A program made the translations under genes and the position numbers. From FEN-1099 sp964511015 (GTDB lineage Bacteria; Lernaellota; Lernaellaia; Lernaellales; Lernaellaceae), in contig CAZEDX010000010.1 in assembly GCA_964511015.1 (NCBI GenBank), positions 1 through 64,000 on the forward strand: 64,000 nt of DNA, read 5' to 3'. Positions 1 to 8,898 of this stretch are shown piece after piece. The notes under the pieces were generated by a model. That model was not told the origin of the DNA, ran no database searches, and was given only the letters and a program-made list of their open reading frames with translations. Position 1 is the stretch's first letter, and each line of letters opens with the position of its first letter.

Positions 1-26
1 GGCCAATGAATGGCGTACAATGAAGG

Positions 27-659
27 CTAGTCTAGAAACGTTTTGGACAGCAGTGAGATTATGCATAACCGGGTCATGCCAAGTCGACCTGCGGCGGCTT
101 GGCCGTTTCCCGGAACTCGATCGCACATAAAAACACGTATCGGGCCATTACACGACGGGGAACAGGTTGAGTTCTTCTCTCCAAGCCTTAGCCACTCTTG
201 GGCTCTCTCTTCTCCGGTTATCTCCTCACAACCTTCGAAACCGCCTTCGCCTCTCTCATCTCGAAGGCTTTCGCGATCGGTGTTGTTCAGAGGACTGTTA
301 TTTGAGTATTTATACGGCTGCACTACCGACTCCGGAAAATTCGGTCCTTCAGCCTGCACATACCTTCCCACCGCCGGGTCGTAGTACCGGTGCCAGTTGT
401 GGTTCAGTCCCGTCTCCGCGTCATAGTACTGGCCCGGCATTCTGTTGTTCATCGTCACCGCCGTGCCGTCGACGTCGGGGTCTTCGTTGACGGACACCGC
501 TTCGCCGAACGGAGCGAAGGTCGCTTCCCACACCGCGTTGCCGTCGGTGTTGGTCAGCATGACCGGGGTGCCGAGCTGGTCGCCGTGAACCCGATTCACG
601 TTTGACATCCTCTGAATGTCGCCTGCGTAAGCTCGATTGTCGTACAGCGTCGGGGTCAA
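27..659 (-). pseudogene. RHS-repeat core fragment with variable C-terminal tail
   Basis: The reading frame encodes the conserved RHS-associated core: GDQLGTPVMLTNTDGN, then MPGQYYDAETGLNHNWHRYY and GRYVQAEGP. These match the signature closing the beta-shell of RHS/YD-repeat proteins. About 80 unrelated, Cys-containing residues follow, as expected for the polymorphic toxin-like tip. The frame is closed upstream by a TGA near 680 and the only start is a TTG, so the long N-terminal shell of a normal RHS protein is missing. I therefore read it as an orphan 3' cassette or broken gene. The core identity is firm; whether the tip is a functional toxin cannot be judged. Confidence 0.75.
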
Positions 660-899
660 GACAACGGTGGGGGTGCAATTGACTCACGCTGTTATGGGTG
701 TCACCCGAATTCTCGTTGCCTGTCGCACCGGCATGCGTTCCGTACCTCGAGAATATTGTTGGATCGTCTCGACCGCTGCGCGACATGGATGGCTCCAGTT
801 CAACCCGAACTCGAAAAACAATAGGCGTCGATCATGGGGTTACGCAGCATGCCCACTGTCACCTATTTTCGCCGGTTCGGCCCGCCTGGCACCACTGCC

Positions 900-1140
900 T
901 CTACTCCGGTGCGCAAAGCGGCGAACCGTTACCCTGGGTGAGCATGCCGACGAGAGAACCCTGGCCGGTGGGCAGATCGATCTAGTTGACGGATCCGTTC
1001 TTGAACTCGTAGAGCAGGCCGTCGTTGTCGATCGGCACGTTCGCCGATCAGAAACAAACCGGTCGGCCGTCGCCATCATCGGCGGCGGCATCGCTGTTGG
1101 CTCCGCCGAGCCAGGCGGTGATCAACAGGATACGCGAGAT
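900..1140 (-). pseudogene. Decayed coding remnant upstream of the RHS fragment
   Basis: On the minus strand one frame reads protein-like text, including ANVPIDNDGLLYEFKNGSVN and IDLPTGQGSLVGMLTQGNGS, interrupted by TGA and TAG stops. It lies directly upstream of the RHS fragment and could be its degraded 5' portion, but no family signature is visible. The rest of 660-1242 shows no convincing gene on either strand. This is a weak call based on composition and reading-frame texture only. Confidence 0.3.
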
Positions 1141-1242
1141 GCGAAGCAAAGGAGTGTGACATCACACGCGGACGTTCTTCCCTTGTCATTTTGGCTCGGG
1201 CGGGCGTAGAGTGGGCACACATCGGCACCGGAGGTTGGCTAC

Positions 1243-1740
1243 ATGGTTCGGCGCGCGTGGGGCTTGGCATTCGTGTTGTTGTTCGCGCTGTGCGGCACGG
1301 CCGGGGCGCAAGCGGACTTGGGCGGCGTGGTCGACGATGCGCTGTCCGATCTGAGTCTCGGCGCGGCCATCTCGCTCGGCACGGCGTTGGACGGCAACGG
1401 CAATCTGGCCGGGGAATCGACGCGCTTCGCGGCGAATGTCGGCGCGGTGTACTGCCGGGTGGTGATGATCGGCGCGGACCGCAGCCATACGTTGACGCTA
1501 ACCTGGTACCGGGAAGGACAAGAAGTCGGGCGCTCGGCACTGACGCTCGCGCCCGGCGGCGCGGCCACGGACCGGCGGGCGGTCGCGGCGGCGCAGACCG
1601 GCTCATGGCGCGTGGAAGTGACCGACGAGACCGGCAACGTGCTGGCGGTGGTGCCGTTCATCGTCGGCCAGCCTTCCGAGTCGGGGCAGCCGATCAAAAA
1701 ACCGACGTCAACTCCGACGCCTACGCCGCTTGGACAGTGA
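1243..1740 (+). CDS. Exported DUF2914-like protein
   Basis: This 165-residue protein starts with a signal peptide (residues 1-23, ending GTAGAQA). The mature part has the pattern of DUF2914: an aromatic/Cys strand (VYCRVVMIG), a middle HTLTLTWYREGQEVGRSALTL and a closing GSWRVEVTDETGNVLAVVPFIV. It ends in a Pro/Thr-rich tail. The ATG is preceded by GGAGG at good spacing. DUF2914 has no assigned reaction; it occurs as an exported beta-sandwich domain in delta-type bacteria. It stands alone, with a new promoter for the next gene just downstream. Confidence 0.7.
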   Translation: MVRRAWGLAFVLLFALCGTAGAQADLGGVVDDALSDLSLGAAISLGTALDGNGNLAGESTRFAANVGAVYCRVVMIGADRSHTLTLTWYREGQEVGRSALTLAPGGAATDRRAVAAAQTGSWRVEVTDETGNVLAVVPFIVGQPSESGQPIKKPTSTPTPTPLGQ

Positions 1741-1785
1741 TTGCGGCTTGAGCGTATCGCGATCGTCCAGACGCCGACTTTGCCC

Positions 1786-1815
1786 TTGACCGTTTTTCCG
1801 CGCGGATGGTATAAA
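1786..1815 (+). promoter_or_regulatory. Sigma-70-type promoter for Asp-rich lipoprotein
   Basis: TTGACC at 1786-1791 and TATAAA at 1810-1815 are separated by 18 bases. Transcription would begin near 1822, giving a leader of about 65 bases before the lipoprotein start at 1887. Confidence 0.6.
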
Positions 1816-1886
1816 ACGATGTTTTTCGATCTGGTTACGCCGGCACGGGAGCAGGTCCTTTGTGCCGTGCTTTTGAGGAGGATTTG

Positions 1887-2531
1887 ATGGTCAATCGTGG
1901 TCTGTTGTTGGTGTTGCTGGGGCTGTTCGTCCTGGCCTTGGCCGGCTCGGTACTGGTCGCTTGCGAAGAAGACGAGGTGGAACTGCCGCAGAACGACACC
2001 GGCGATCTGTGTGCCTTCTGCACGGAAGAAGAAGCCGACGATGATGCCGGCGACGACGATGACGATGACGATGACGACGCCGATGACGACGCCGGCGACG
2101 ATGACGACGACACCGGCGACGACGACGATGATGACGACGACTGGGCCGAGGATGAAGGTGGCCCGACCATCTCCGACGCCGCGTGGAACCCGGAAGAAGT
2201 CAGCTTGGGTGGTGAGGATGTCTCCTCCACCCTGTCCGTATACATTTGCGATGCCGAAAACGACTTGCTGGTCGGCGAAACCTGGGGCGATCTGTACGTT
2301 TGGAACGCCGGCACCTCCGAAGGCTTCCTGACGGATAACCCGATGAGCCTCAGCGGCTGGTCGGCCCTATTGAAGAACGGCACCGACTGCGCCGAACCGA
2401 CCAAGATCGCGATCAAGGTCGGCTTCTCCGGCGCGCCGATGGGCGAATACTGCGCCGACCTGGGCGCCACCGACGGCAACGGCAACCGTTCGGCGAAGCT
2501 CACCAACATCTGCGTGACGATCGTTCCGTAA
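1887..2531 (+). CDS. Asp-rich-linker lipoprotein
   Basis: This is a 214-residue predicted lipoprotein. The start MVNRG was chosen because GAGGAGG lies just before it; an upstream in-frame Met has no such site. A hydrophobic signal ends in the lipobox LVAC, followed by a short acidic stretch, then an Asp-rich linker (about residues 45-85) and a folded C-terminal domain ending CVTIVP. That domain (NDLLVGETWG, GEYCADLGATDGNG) is paralogous to the lipoprotein at 8045-8692 (NDLLGGG, GDYCVDIEATDAAG, CVTMPAA). The Asp linker probably spaces the domain from the membrane. No function is known. It has its own promoter and a strong terminator. Confidence 0.85.
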   Translation: MVNRGLLLVLLGLFVLALAGSVLVACEEDEVELPQNDTGDLCAFCTEEEADDDAGDDDDDDDDDADDDAGDDDDDTGDDDDDDDDWAEDEGGPTISDAAWNPEEVSLGGEDVSSTLSVYICDAENDLLVGETWGDLYVWNAGTSEGFLTDNPMSLSGWSALLKNGTDCAEPTKIAIKVGFSGAPMGEYCADLGATDGNGNRSAKLTNICVTIVP

Positions 2532-2555
2532 ATTCCGCGCTTCGTAAAAGCGAAG

Positions 2556-2588
2556 AACGCCCGGGGCAACCCCGGGCGTTTTTTTTTT
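2556..2588 (+). terminator. Rho-independent terminator
   Basis: A perfect 11-bp stem (2556-2566 with 2570-2580), a CAA loop and a following T run end transcription of the lipoprotein at 1887-2531. An A-poor left flank argues against strong bidirectional action. Confidence 0.9.
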
Positions 2589-2615
2589 GCCGTGCGCCTG
2601 CCCGCGCGAGAAACG

Positions 2616-3245
2616 CTAGGAAATCAGCTTGCGCAAGCGGTCGCCCTTCTCGCGCAGATCCTTGGTCAGTTGCCGGGCAGTGGTGAGGCACAGCTCGGTG
2701 GCGGCGGAAACGCGGTAGATCTCATCGGCGACCATGGCGAAGCCGCTGGTTTTGTCGCCGGTGCGCGCGGCCTCGATGGTGGCGTTGAGGGAGAGTTGCG
2801 AGAGGGCGTCGGTCGCGTGGTCGAGATCGATGGTCAGATCGCGCAGCAGGTCGGACAGATCGATCATCAGATCGGCCGCCTCGCCGAGCAGGCGCTGGTC
2901 CATCATTTGGCCGGAGCCTTCGGCGGTCAGTTGCGCGTCGAGCGAGGCCAGCCACAGGCGCGTCACCGCGGCGGGCACCGTCGTGGTTTCCGGCGGCCGC
3001 GCCGCGTGTACGGCGGCAAACAGTTCCTCGTCGTCGGTCACCGACAGCAAGAGGTCGGGGCGCAGGGCCAACAGCGGCTCGGGCCGGTCAAAGGTATCCA
3101 GACCGACAATGCGACCTGCCAACTCCGCCAGGGCGCCGGGCTCGCGGTCGCACACGCCGATCACCAATACGTCTTCCAGCCGCACCAGCGCATCGAGCAG
3201 CCGCAATGCCTCGTTGCCCGCGCCGAGAATGCCGATCCGCCGCAT
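2616..3245 (-). CDS. Rossmann-like domain fused to chemoreceptor signalling hairpin
   Basis: The 209-residue product begins with a nucleotide-binding type motif (IGILGAGNEALRLL, residues 4-17) followed by Rossmann-like alternation to about residue 90. The C-terminal half is helical; residues 151-184 carry LNATIEAARTGDKTSGFAMVADE, the hallmark tip of methyl-accepting chemotaxis proteins that contacts CheA and CheW. There is no transmembrane segment, so it would be a cytosolic receptor sensing a nucleotide or metabolite. It lies 45 bases after gyrA on the same strand and may be co-transcribed. The hairpin is short for a full receptor, so whether it still signals is open. Confidence 0.75.
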   Translation of the reverse strand: MRRIGILGAGNEALRLLDALVRLEDVLVIGVCDREPGALAELAGRIVGLDTFDRPEPLLALRPDLLLSVTDDEELFAAVHAARPPETTTVPAAVTRLWLASLDAQLTAEGSGQMMDQRLLGEAADLMIDLSDLLRDLTIDLDHATDALSQLSLNATIEAARTGDKTSGFAMVADEIYRVSAATELCLTTARQLTKDLREKGDRLRKLIS

Positions 3246-3290
3246 GGTTTGCTTCCCCTGTGGCCGGGCGTTTTGCCCCGCGGTACGCGC

Positions 3291-5714
3291 TTACTTTTCG
3301 GCCAGTCGGGCGACCGAGGTGACCAGCGAGCCTTCCTCGATTTCGAACAAACGCACGCCCTGGGTGTTGCGGCCGATCACCCGGATGTCGCTGACCGGCA
3401 GCCGGATGATCTTGCCGGAATCGGTAACCATCATGATGTGATCTTCCTCGGTCACCTGCATCACCGCCACGACGTCGCCATTGCGTTCGGTGGTCTTGAT
3501 CGTGATGATGCCTTGGCCGCCACGGCCCTGAGTGCGGTACTCTTCTTCCGGCGTGCGTTTGCCGAAGCCTTTGGCGCACACCGTCAGCAGCGATGCGCCG
3601 GGCACGACCACTTCCATCGACACCACTTCGTCTTTCGGCGCCAGCGTGATGCCGCGCACGCCGCGGGCCTGGCGGCCCATCACGCGCACATCGGTTTCCT
3701 TGAACCGGATGGCTTTGCCCTGGCGGGTGGACAGAATCACTTCTTGGCTGCCGTCGGTGAGCTTCACGCCGACGACGTGGTCGCCTTCGTCGATGTCCAG
3801 CGCGATGATGCCGGTCGAGCGCGGGTTGGAGAAGGCCATCAGCTCGGTGCGCTTCACCACGCCCTGGCGGGTGGCGAAGACGACATAGCGCCCTTCCTGG
3901 AATTCGCGCACGTTGAGCACGGCGGCGATTTTTTCCTTCGGGTCTTGCAGCGCGACCAGGTTGACGATCGCCTTGCCGCGGCTGGCGCGGCCGGCCTGCG
4001 GCAACTGGTACACCTTAAGCCAATACACGCGGCCGGCGTCGGTGAAGACCAGCACGTAGTCGTGCGTGCTGGCAATGAAGACCTGCTCGACGAAGTCCTC
4101 TTCCTTCGTCTCCATGCCGATCTTGCCCTTGCCGCCTCGGTGTTGGGCGCGATACAGCGAGAGCGCATTGCGTTTGATGTAGCCAGTGTTCGACACGGTG
4201 ACGACCATGTCTTCTTCGACGATGAGGTCTTCGATGGTCAGGTCGCCGGTGTCCTCGACGATTTCGGTGCGGCGGTCGTCGCCGTACTTCTGCTTGATCT
4301 CGAGCAGTTCGTCTTTGACGATCTGCATCAGCAGCTTTTCGTTGGCCAGGATCTCCTGCAACCGGGCGATCAACTTGATCAGCTCGTTGTATTCCTCGAC
4401 GATCTTGGCCCGCTCGAGTCCGGTCAGGCGCTGCAGGCGCATTTCCAGAATCGCGACGGCCTGCCGCTCGGACAGGTCAAACTCTTTCATCAAGCCGGCG
4501 CGTGCGTCGTCGACGGTCTTGCTCTTGCGAATGAGTGTGATCACCGCGTCGATGTTGTCCAACGCGATCTTGAGGCCTTCCAAGATGTGCGCGCGTTCCT
4601 CGGCCTTGCGCAGTTCGAAGCGGGTGCGCCGGGTGACGACTTCGCGCCGGAAGGCGATGAACTCGGCGAGAATTTCGCGCAGGTTCAGGATCCGCGGTTC
4701 GCCGTTGACGATGGTCAGCAGGATGATGCCGAAGGTCGTCTGGCAACTGGTCAGCTTATAGAGCTGATTGACGATCACCGCGCTGACCGCTTCGCGCTTG
4801 AGCTCGAGCACCACGCGCACGCCGTCTTTGTCGGATTCGTCGCGTAAATCGGCGACACCCTCGATGTGCTTCTCGCGAATCTGCTCGGCGATCTCCTCGA
4901 CCAGCCGCGCCTTGTTCACCTGATAGGGGATCTCGGTAATGACCACGCTTTCGCGATCGTTGCGCTTGTTGGTTTCGGTGGTGATGCGCGCACGCACAAT
5001 CACCTTGCCGCGGCCGGTGGTGTAGGCTTCGACCACGCCTGCGCGGCCGTAGATGAAGCCGCCGGTGGGGAAGTCGGGGCCGGGGATCAGCTGTAGCAAA
5101 TCGGCCACACTGGTTTCGGGTTCGTCGATCAGCTTCGCCAGCGCATCGACGACTTCGCCCAGGTTGTGCGGCGGAATCTTGGTCGCCATGCCGACCGCGA
5201 TACCTTCCGCGCCGTTGACCAGCAGGTTCGGCAGGCGCGACGGCAACACCGTCGGCTCTTGCTTGCTTTCGTCGTAGTTGGGCTGCCAGTCGACGGTTTC
5301 CTTTTCAATATCGGCCAGCAGTTCGGCCGCGGCGCGCGCCATGCGCACTTCCGTGTAGCGGTAGGCCGCCGGCGGATCGCCATCGAGCGAACCGAAATTG
5401 CCTTGGCCGTCAACCAGCGTATAGCGCATGGAAAAATCCTGCGCCATGCGCACGACAGTGTCGTAGATCGCGGCGTCGCCGTGCGGGTGATAATTACCCA
5501 TGACGTCGCCGACGATGCGCGCCGACTTGCGGTAAGGCCGCCCGGGCAGGTTGCCGGTGTCATGCATGGTGAACAGGATGCGGCGATGCACGGGCTTGAG
5601 TCCGTCGCGCACATCCGGCAGCGCCCGCCCGACAATGACGCTCATCGCGTAGTCGAGGTACGACTGCTTCATTTCATCTTCGATGTTGACCGGCTGCTTC
5701 TGTTCCAAATACAT
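3291..5714 (-). CDS. gyrA: DNA gyrase subunit A
   Basis: The 807-residue protein is full length for GyrA, which cuts and rejoins DNA in the A2B2 gyrase complex to introduce negative supercoils. The breakage-reunion domain carries the catalytic tyrosine in AAYRYTEVRM (Tyr120), and the C-terminal beta-pinwheel contains the GyrA-box variant QHRGGKG. The quinolone-resistance region reads HPHGDAAIYD: the residue equivalent to E. coli Ser83 is Ala81, while the Asp87 equivalent (Asp85) is kept. A strong promoter lies at 5772-5800. gyrB is not in the window. Confidence 0.98.
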   Translation of the reverse strand: MYLEQKQPVNIEDEMKQSYLDYAMSVIVGRALPDVRDGLKPVHRRILFTMHDTGNLPGRPYRKSARIVGDVMGNYHPHGDAAIYDTVVRMAQDFSMRYTLVDGQGNFGSLDGDPPAAYRYTEVRMARAAAELLADIEKETVDWQPNYDESKQEPTVLPSRLPNLLVNGAEGIAVGMATKIPPHNLGEVVDALAKLIDEPETSVADLLQLIPGPDFPTGGFIYGRAGVVEAYTTGRGKVIVRARITTETNKRNDRESVVITEIPYQVNKARLVEEIAEQIREKHIEGVADLRDESDKDGVRVVLELKREAVSAVIVNQLYKLTSCQTTFGIILLTIVNGEPRILNLREILAEFIAFRREVVTRRTRFELRKAEERAHILEGLKIALDNIDAVITLIRKSKTVDDARAGLMKEFDLSERQAVAILEMRLQRLTGLERAKIVEEYNELIKLIARLQEILANEKLLMQIVKDELLEIKQKYGDDRRTEIVEDTGDLTIEDLIVEEDMVVTVSNTGYIKRNALSLYRAQHRGGKGKIGMETKEEDFVEQVFIASTHDYVLVFTDAGRVYWLKVYQLPQAGRASRGKAIVNLVALQDPKEKIAAVLNVREFQEGRYVVFATRQGVVKRTELMAFSNPRSTGIIALDIDEGDHVVGVKLTDGSQEVILSTRQGKAIRFKETDVRVMGRQARGVRGITLAPKDEVVSMEVVVPGASLLTVCAKGFGKRTPEEEYRTQGRGGQGIITIKTTERNGDVVAVMQVTEEDHIMMVTDSGKIIRLPVSDIRVIGRNTQGVRLFEIEEGSLVTSVARLAEK

Positions 5715-5771
5715 ATCTACAAATACCCTTCACATGTCGTCGAAATACGGACGGCCGAAGCGCGTCGGATG

Positions 5772-5800
5772 AATATACCAAATAGACCCGCTGGGGTCAA
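5772..5800 (-). promoter_or_regulatory. Promoter of gyrA
   Basis: On the minus strand TTGACC (5800-5795) and TATATT (5777-5772) are separated by exactly 17 bases. Transcription would start near 5765, about 50 bases before the gyrA ATG. Confidence 0.7.
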
Positions 5801-5997
5801 GGACAAAACACAAGATGTTGAGGTGAAATTGCCTGAAATTTCGAGATGTTGTGCATCGTGACAAGGCGGCTGAGCCGCGGAAAAAAGCTTACCGCCAAGC
5901 GCGCCCCACAGTGGCCGTCGGAATGCCTTTTTTCACTTCGCACTTCATCCGTACACCTTTTCGTGCTATCCATAAGCGATATTCCGTCTCCCGGAGA

Positions 5998-6786
5998 ATG
6001 TGTTTGCCGCGTTTGGTCGTTCTGCTTCTGCTGGCGATCGCCACAGGCTTGGCTGCCTGCAACCCGGCTTATCTGCCGGTGCCGGCAACCGGCATTTTGG
6101 AGACGGAAGAAATCGAAATGGGAGCCTACGGCTCGTTCGGTTATATCGGACGGCAGGTCCGGCCGCTTGGCTTCCGGGGTGTGGTGGCGAACTTCGGCGT
6201 GTTTCTACGCAAAGGCGTGGCCCAAGGCATCGACTGGACCATCACCGCCGACACCTGGGGCGTGACCACCGCGTTCGGTTTCGCCCAGAACGACGAGGCC
6301 GACACCGTGCTGCGCGGCCGCGTCGGCGCGGGCTGGTTGAGCGCAATGGCCGGCCTGGACTGGGCCACCCGCCTCAGTGAAGGAGAAATGACCGACTACG
6401 CCGTCGGCGGCACGCTGGTGGCCTGGATCGGCGACGCTTTCTGGACCGACGACCCGGGCCTGACCTACGGCTTCCGTATCGGGGCGTTGGGCCAGGTCTG
6501 TGCCGAGCCGCGCTGGAAAGCCCCCGTGTCCGGCGGTCTCCGGCTGGACTGGGCGCCGCTTTCGTTCGGCGGCCGCGGGTCTTCGGAAACGATCCTCGAC
6601 CTGATCGGCGGCACGCGCAATCCGTTCGGCCGGCCGTACGGCTCGCGCTATTTCGACGTCGAAGGCTGGCCGCGGCCCCGGGCGTCCTTCGACTGGGCCG
6701 CCTGGACCATCACCGGCGGGCCGGCCATCACTTACCATCAGGAGCGTGGCACCTGGGAACAGGGCGGCGAGAAGGAAGAGGAATAG
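5998..6786 (+). CDS. Predicted outer-membrane/surface lipoprotein, family unknown
   Basis: About 262 residues. The N-terminus is a lipoprotein signal (LVVLLLLAIATGLAAC) with lipobox LAAC. The start is uncertain: ATG 5998 is only a base or two from GGAG, whereas TTG 6004 has it at normal spacing; both give nearly the same protein. The mature part is rich in Gly and aromatic residues with alternating hydrophobic strands, suggesting a beta-rich fold, and ends in an acidic EEKEEE-type tail. I do not recognise the family. Its stop lies 4 bases before the CM-DAHP synthase start, so the two are probably co-transcribed. Confidence 0.75.
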   Translation: MCLPRLVVLLLLAIATGLAACNPAYLPVPATGILETEEIEMGAYGSFGYIGRQVRPLGFRGVVANFGVFLRKGVAQGIDWTITADTWGVTTAFGFAQNDEADTVLRGRVGAGWLSAMAGLDWATRLSEGEMTDYAVGGTLVAWIGDAFWTDDPGLTYGFRIGALGQVCAEPRWKAPVSGGLRLDWAPLSFGGRGSSETILDLIGGTRNPFGRPYGSRYFDVEGWPRPRASFDWAAWTITGGPAITYHQERGTWEQGGEKEEE

Positions 6787-6790
6787 GCGC

Positions 6791-7852
6791 ATGCCGACCA
6801 AGGAGATCAACGAGCTTCGCGCGCAAATCGACGAGCTGAACCAGCGGCTGCTGGAGGTGCTGAACCGCCGGGCGGAGCTGGTGCTGCGGATCGCCGAATG
6901 CAAGCGCGCGGCCGGCTTGCCCATGTACGACCCCGCCCGCGAGATGGAAGAGCTGACCGCGGTGGCCGGCCGAAATACGGGGCCATTCACCGACGCGACG
7001 GTCAAACGCCTGTTCACCGAGGTCTTCCGGGCCAGTCTCGACCTGCAACGAGGCCGGCGCGATGAAACGTTGCGCGTCAGCCGGGCCTTTCACGCCGGGG
7101 ACACCGTGTTCGAAGTCGGCGGGGTGAGCATCGGCGGGGCGCCTTTGCTCATCGCCGGACCGTGCGCGGTGGAGTCGGCCGAGCAGATCGACCAGGTCGC
7201 GGTGGAACTCGCCCGCCGCGGCGTGCACGTGCTGCGCGGCGGCGCCCACAAACCACGAACCAGCCCCTATAGCTACCAGGGGCTTGGCGACGAAGGCTAT
7301 CGGTTGCTGGCCGAGGCCGCGCACCGCCACGGCATGGTCTGTGTCAGCGAAGTGCTGGACGAAGCGGGCGTGCGGGCGGCGGCGGAATACGTCGATATTC
7401 TGCAGATCGGCGCGCGAAACATGGCCAATTTTCGACTGCTGGAAACGGCCCGCGCGGCCGGGCGGCCGGTGTTGCTCAAACGCGGTCCGGGGGCCACGCT
7501 GGAAGAGTTGCTGCTAGCCGCAGAGTACCTGATCATCGGTACGCCCAACATTCTGCTTTGCGAACGCGGGATCCGCACGTTCGAAACCTGGACCCGCCAT
7601 ACCCTCGACATCAGCGCCGTGCCGTTGCTCCGGGAACTATCGCATTTGCCGGTGGTGGTGGACGTCAGCCACGCCGCCGGCCGGCCCGACATTCTGGCTC
7701 CCCTGGCGCGCGCCGCCCTCGCCGCCGGAGCCAACGCAGTCATGATCGAGGTTCACCCCAGCCCCGCACTCGCGCTGTCGGATCCCGAACAACAGATTGA
7801 TTTCGCGGGATTCGACCAGTTTCTGGCGGCAATCCAACCGTTGCTGGCGTAG
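6791..7852 (+). CDS. aroF: Chorismate mutase-DAHP synthase fusion
   Basis: The 353-residue enzyme joins an AroQ-type chorismate mutase (residues 1 to about 90: helical, LRAQIDELNQRLLEVLNRRAEL) to a type I-beta 3-deoxy-7-phosphoheptulonate synthase (LLIAGPCAVES, RGGAHKPRTSPYSYQGLG, LLKRGPGATLEE, VDVSHAAGRPD). It catalyses the first step of the shikimate pathway from PEP and erythrose 4-phosphate; in the comparable Bacillus enzyme the mutase domain acts as the feedback sensor for chorismate/prephenate. The ATG at 6791 is just after a GAGGA site that overlaps the end of the preceding gene. Confidence 0.95.
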   Translation: MPTKEINELRAQIDELNQRLLEVLNRRAELVLRIAECKRAAGLPMYDPAREMEELTAVAGRNTGPFTDATVKRLFTEVFRASLDLQRGRRDETLRVSRAFHAGDTVFEVGGVSIGGAPLLIAGPCAVESAEQIDQVAVELARRGVHVLRGGAHKPRTSPYSYQGLGDEGYRLLAEAAHRHGMVCVSEVLDEAGVRAAAEYVDILQIGARNMANFRLLETARAAGRPVLLKRGPGATLEELLLAAEYLIIGTPNILLCERGIRTFETWTRHTLDISAVPLLRELSHLPVVVDVSHAAGRPDILAPLARAALAAGANAVMIEVHPSPALALSDPEQQIDFAGFDQFLAAIQPLLA

Positions 7853-7989
7853 GCTATCTCAACTATAGCCCCGTCTACGGACTTACTTAAGACCGTGGCT
7901 AGTGTTCTTTCGCACGCTTCCCGTGCTCGCGGGGCTTTTCGCAGGGAGATGGGAAGCAGGAATGCCCCGGACCTTCCGGATGGTCAAAC

Positions 7990-8017
7990 AAAAAAGGGCC
8001 CCGGTTTCCCGGGGCCC
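7990..8017 (-). terminator. Terminator of the Asp-rich lipoprotein on the minus strand
   Basis: A 9-bp GC stem (7996-8004 with 8009-8017) is followed, on the minus strand, by six T. It sits between two convergent genes and serves the lipoprotein at 8045-8692. Confidence 0.85.
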
Positions 8018-8044
8018 CTTTGACGCTAGGATCAGCTCGCAAAC

Positions 8045-8692
8045 TTACGCAGCGGGCATCGTGACGCAAAGTTCTTCCAGCAGGTTCGAGAAGCTGCCGG
8101 CCGCGTCGGTCGCTTCGATGTCCACGCAATAGTCGCCAGCCGGCGGCGGCGAGGCTTCTTCACCGAACAGGATGTTGATGCCGGTCTGGACCGGGGAGTT
8201 GCAGTCGCCAGCCGCGCTCAGGTCGATTTCAGGCGGGTTGTTGAAGTCTTCCCAGTCGATCGGCTGATCTTCCAGGAACTGGTCCGTGGTGCCCGACAGG
8301 TAGAAGTACACGGCGCCGCCACCGAGCAGGTCGTTGCCGGTGTCGCAAACCGACCAGAACAGAGCGGAATACCAGTAGTTCGCACCCTGGAATTCGGCAA
8401 CTTCGAGTTCAGTCGGATCCCAGCCGCCATCGCTCAGAACCGGCGGATGATCGTCGTCGTCGTCGCCAGTGTCGTCGTCGTCGTCGCCAGTGTCGTCATC
8501 GTCGCCAGTGTCGTCGTCGTCGTCGCCAGTGTCGTCGTCAGCCCCATCGTCGTCGAAAATGTCGTCGTCGGCCGAGGTGTCGTCGTCGTCGTCGTCATCG
8601 TCGCCCGAGCTGCAAGCAACGAAGGCGCCGAGGCTCAACACCATAGCGGCGATGAGCGCAAACAGGAACAATTTGCTAGACCACAGCTTCAT
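8045..8692 (-). CDS. Asp-rich-linker lipoprotein, paralogue
   Basis: The 215-residue protein starts at an ATG preceded by AGGAGG at 8-base spacing. The signal sequence ends in a lipobox-like FVAC, followed directly by an Asp-rich linker of DDDTGDDDD-type units (about residues 30-80), then a folded domain. The domain shares NDLL, GDYCVDIEATD and a terminal CVT motif with the lipoprotein at 1887-2531, so the two are paralogues. Two conserved Cys pairs in the domain may form disulfides. Role unknown; surface or periplasmic location is inferred. It is monocistronic with its own terminator. Confidence 0.85.
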   Translation of the reverse strand: MKLWSSKLFLFALIAAMVLSLGAFVACSSGDDDDDDDDTSADDDIFDDDGADDDTGDDDDDTGDDDDTGDDDDDTGDDDDDHPPVLSDGGWDPTELEVAEFQGANYWYSALFWSVCDTGNDLLGGGAVYFYLSGTTDQFLEDQPIDWEDFNNPPEIDLSAAGDCNSPVQTGINILFGEEASPPPAGDYCVDIEATDAAGSFSNLLEELCVTMPAA

Positions 8693-8870
8693 ACTAAATT
8701 CCTCCTTCAAGGTTTTCATTCCGGCCCCAATGGGCACCGGCATTGTCCGTCGGCTCCCAGACGAACAGTACACGGCCCACACGGGCATAACTGCTGTTGG
8801 ACAACCTTTTCACAGAACAAAGCTGCCCCGGCTCTTTCGGGCGGGTACACCCGCTAGAGCTTGGACACTC

Positions 8871-8898
8871 ACATAACAAACTTCGGGGGGGCGGTCAA
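8871..8898 (-). promoter_or_regulatory. Weak candidate promoter for lipoprotein at 8045-8692
   Basis: On the minus strand TTGACC (8898-8893) is followed after 16 bases by TTATGT (8876-8871). The -10 match is poor, so this is tentative; the leader would be about 170 bases. Confidence 0.35.

Noticed and set aside
1045..1055. Possible selenocysteine TGA in the decayed frame upstream of the RHS fragment
   Set aside because: A TAG stop follows soon in the same frame and there is no homologous Cys position; decay is the simpler reading.
2592..4847. A long open frame antisense to gyrA (751 codons)
   Set aside because: It lies within a conserved gene and reads as His/Ala/Asp-rich text with no family; it is a GC-bias shadow.
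7853..7885. Hairpin GGCTAT/ATAGCC after the CM-DAHP synthase gene
   Set aside because: The stem is only 6 bp and no T run follows.
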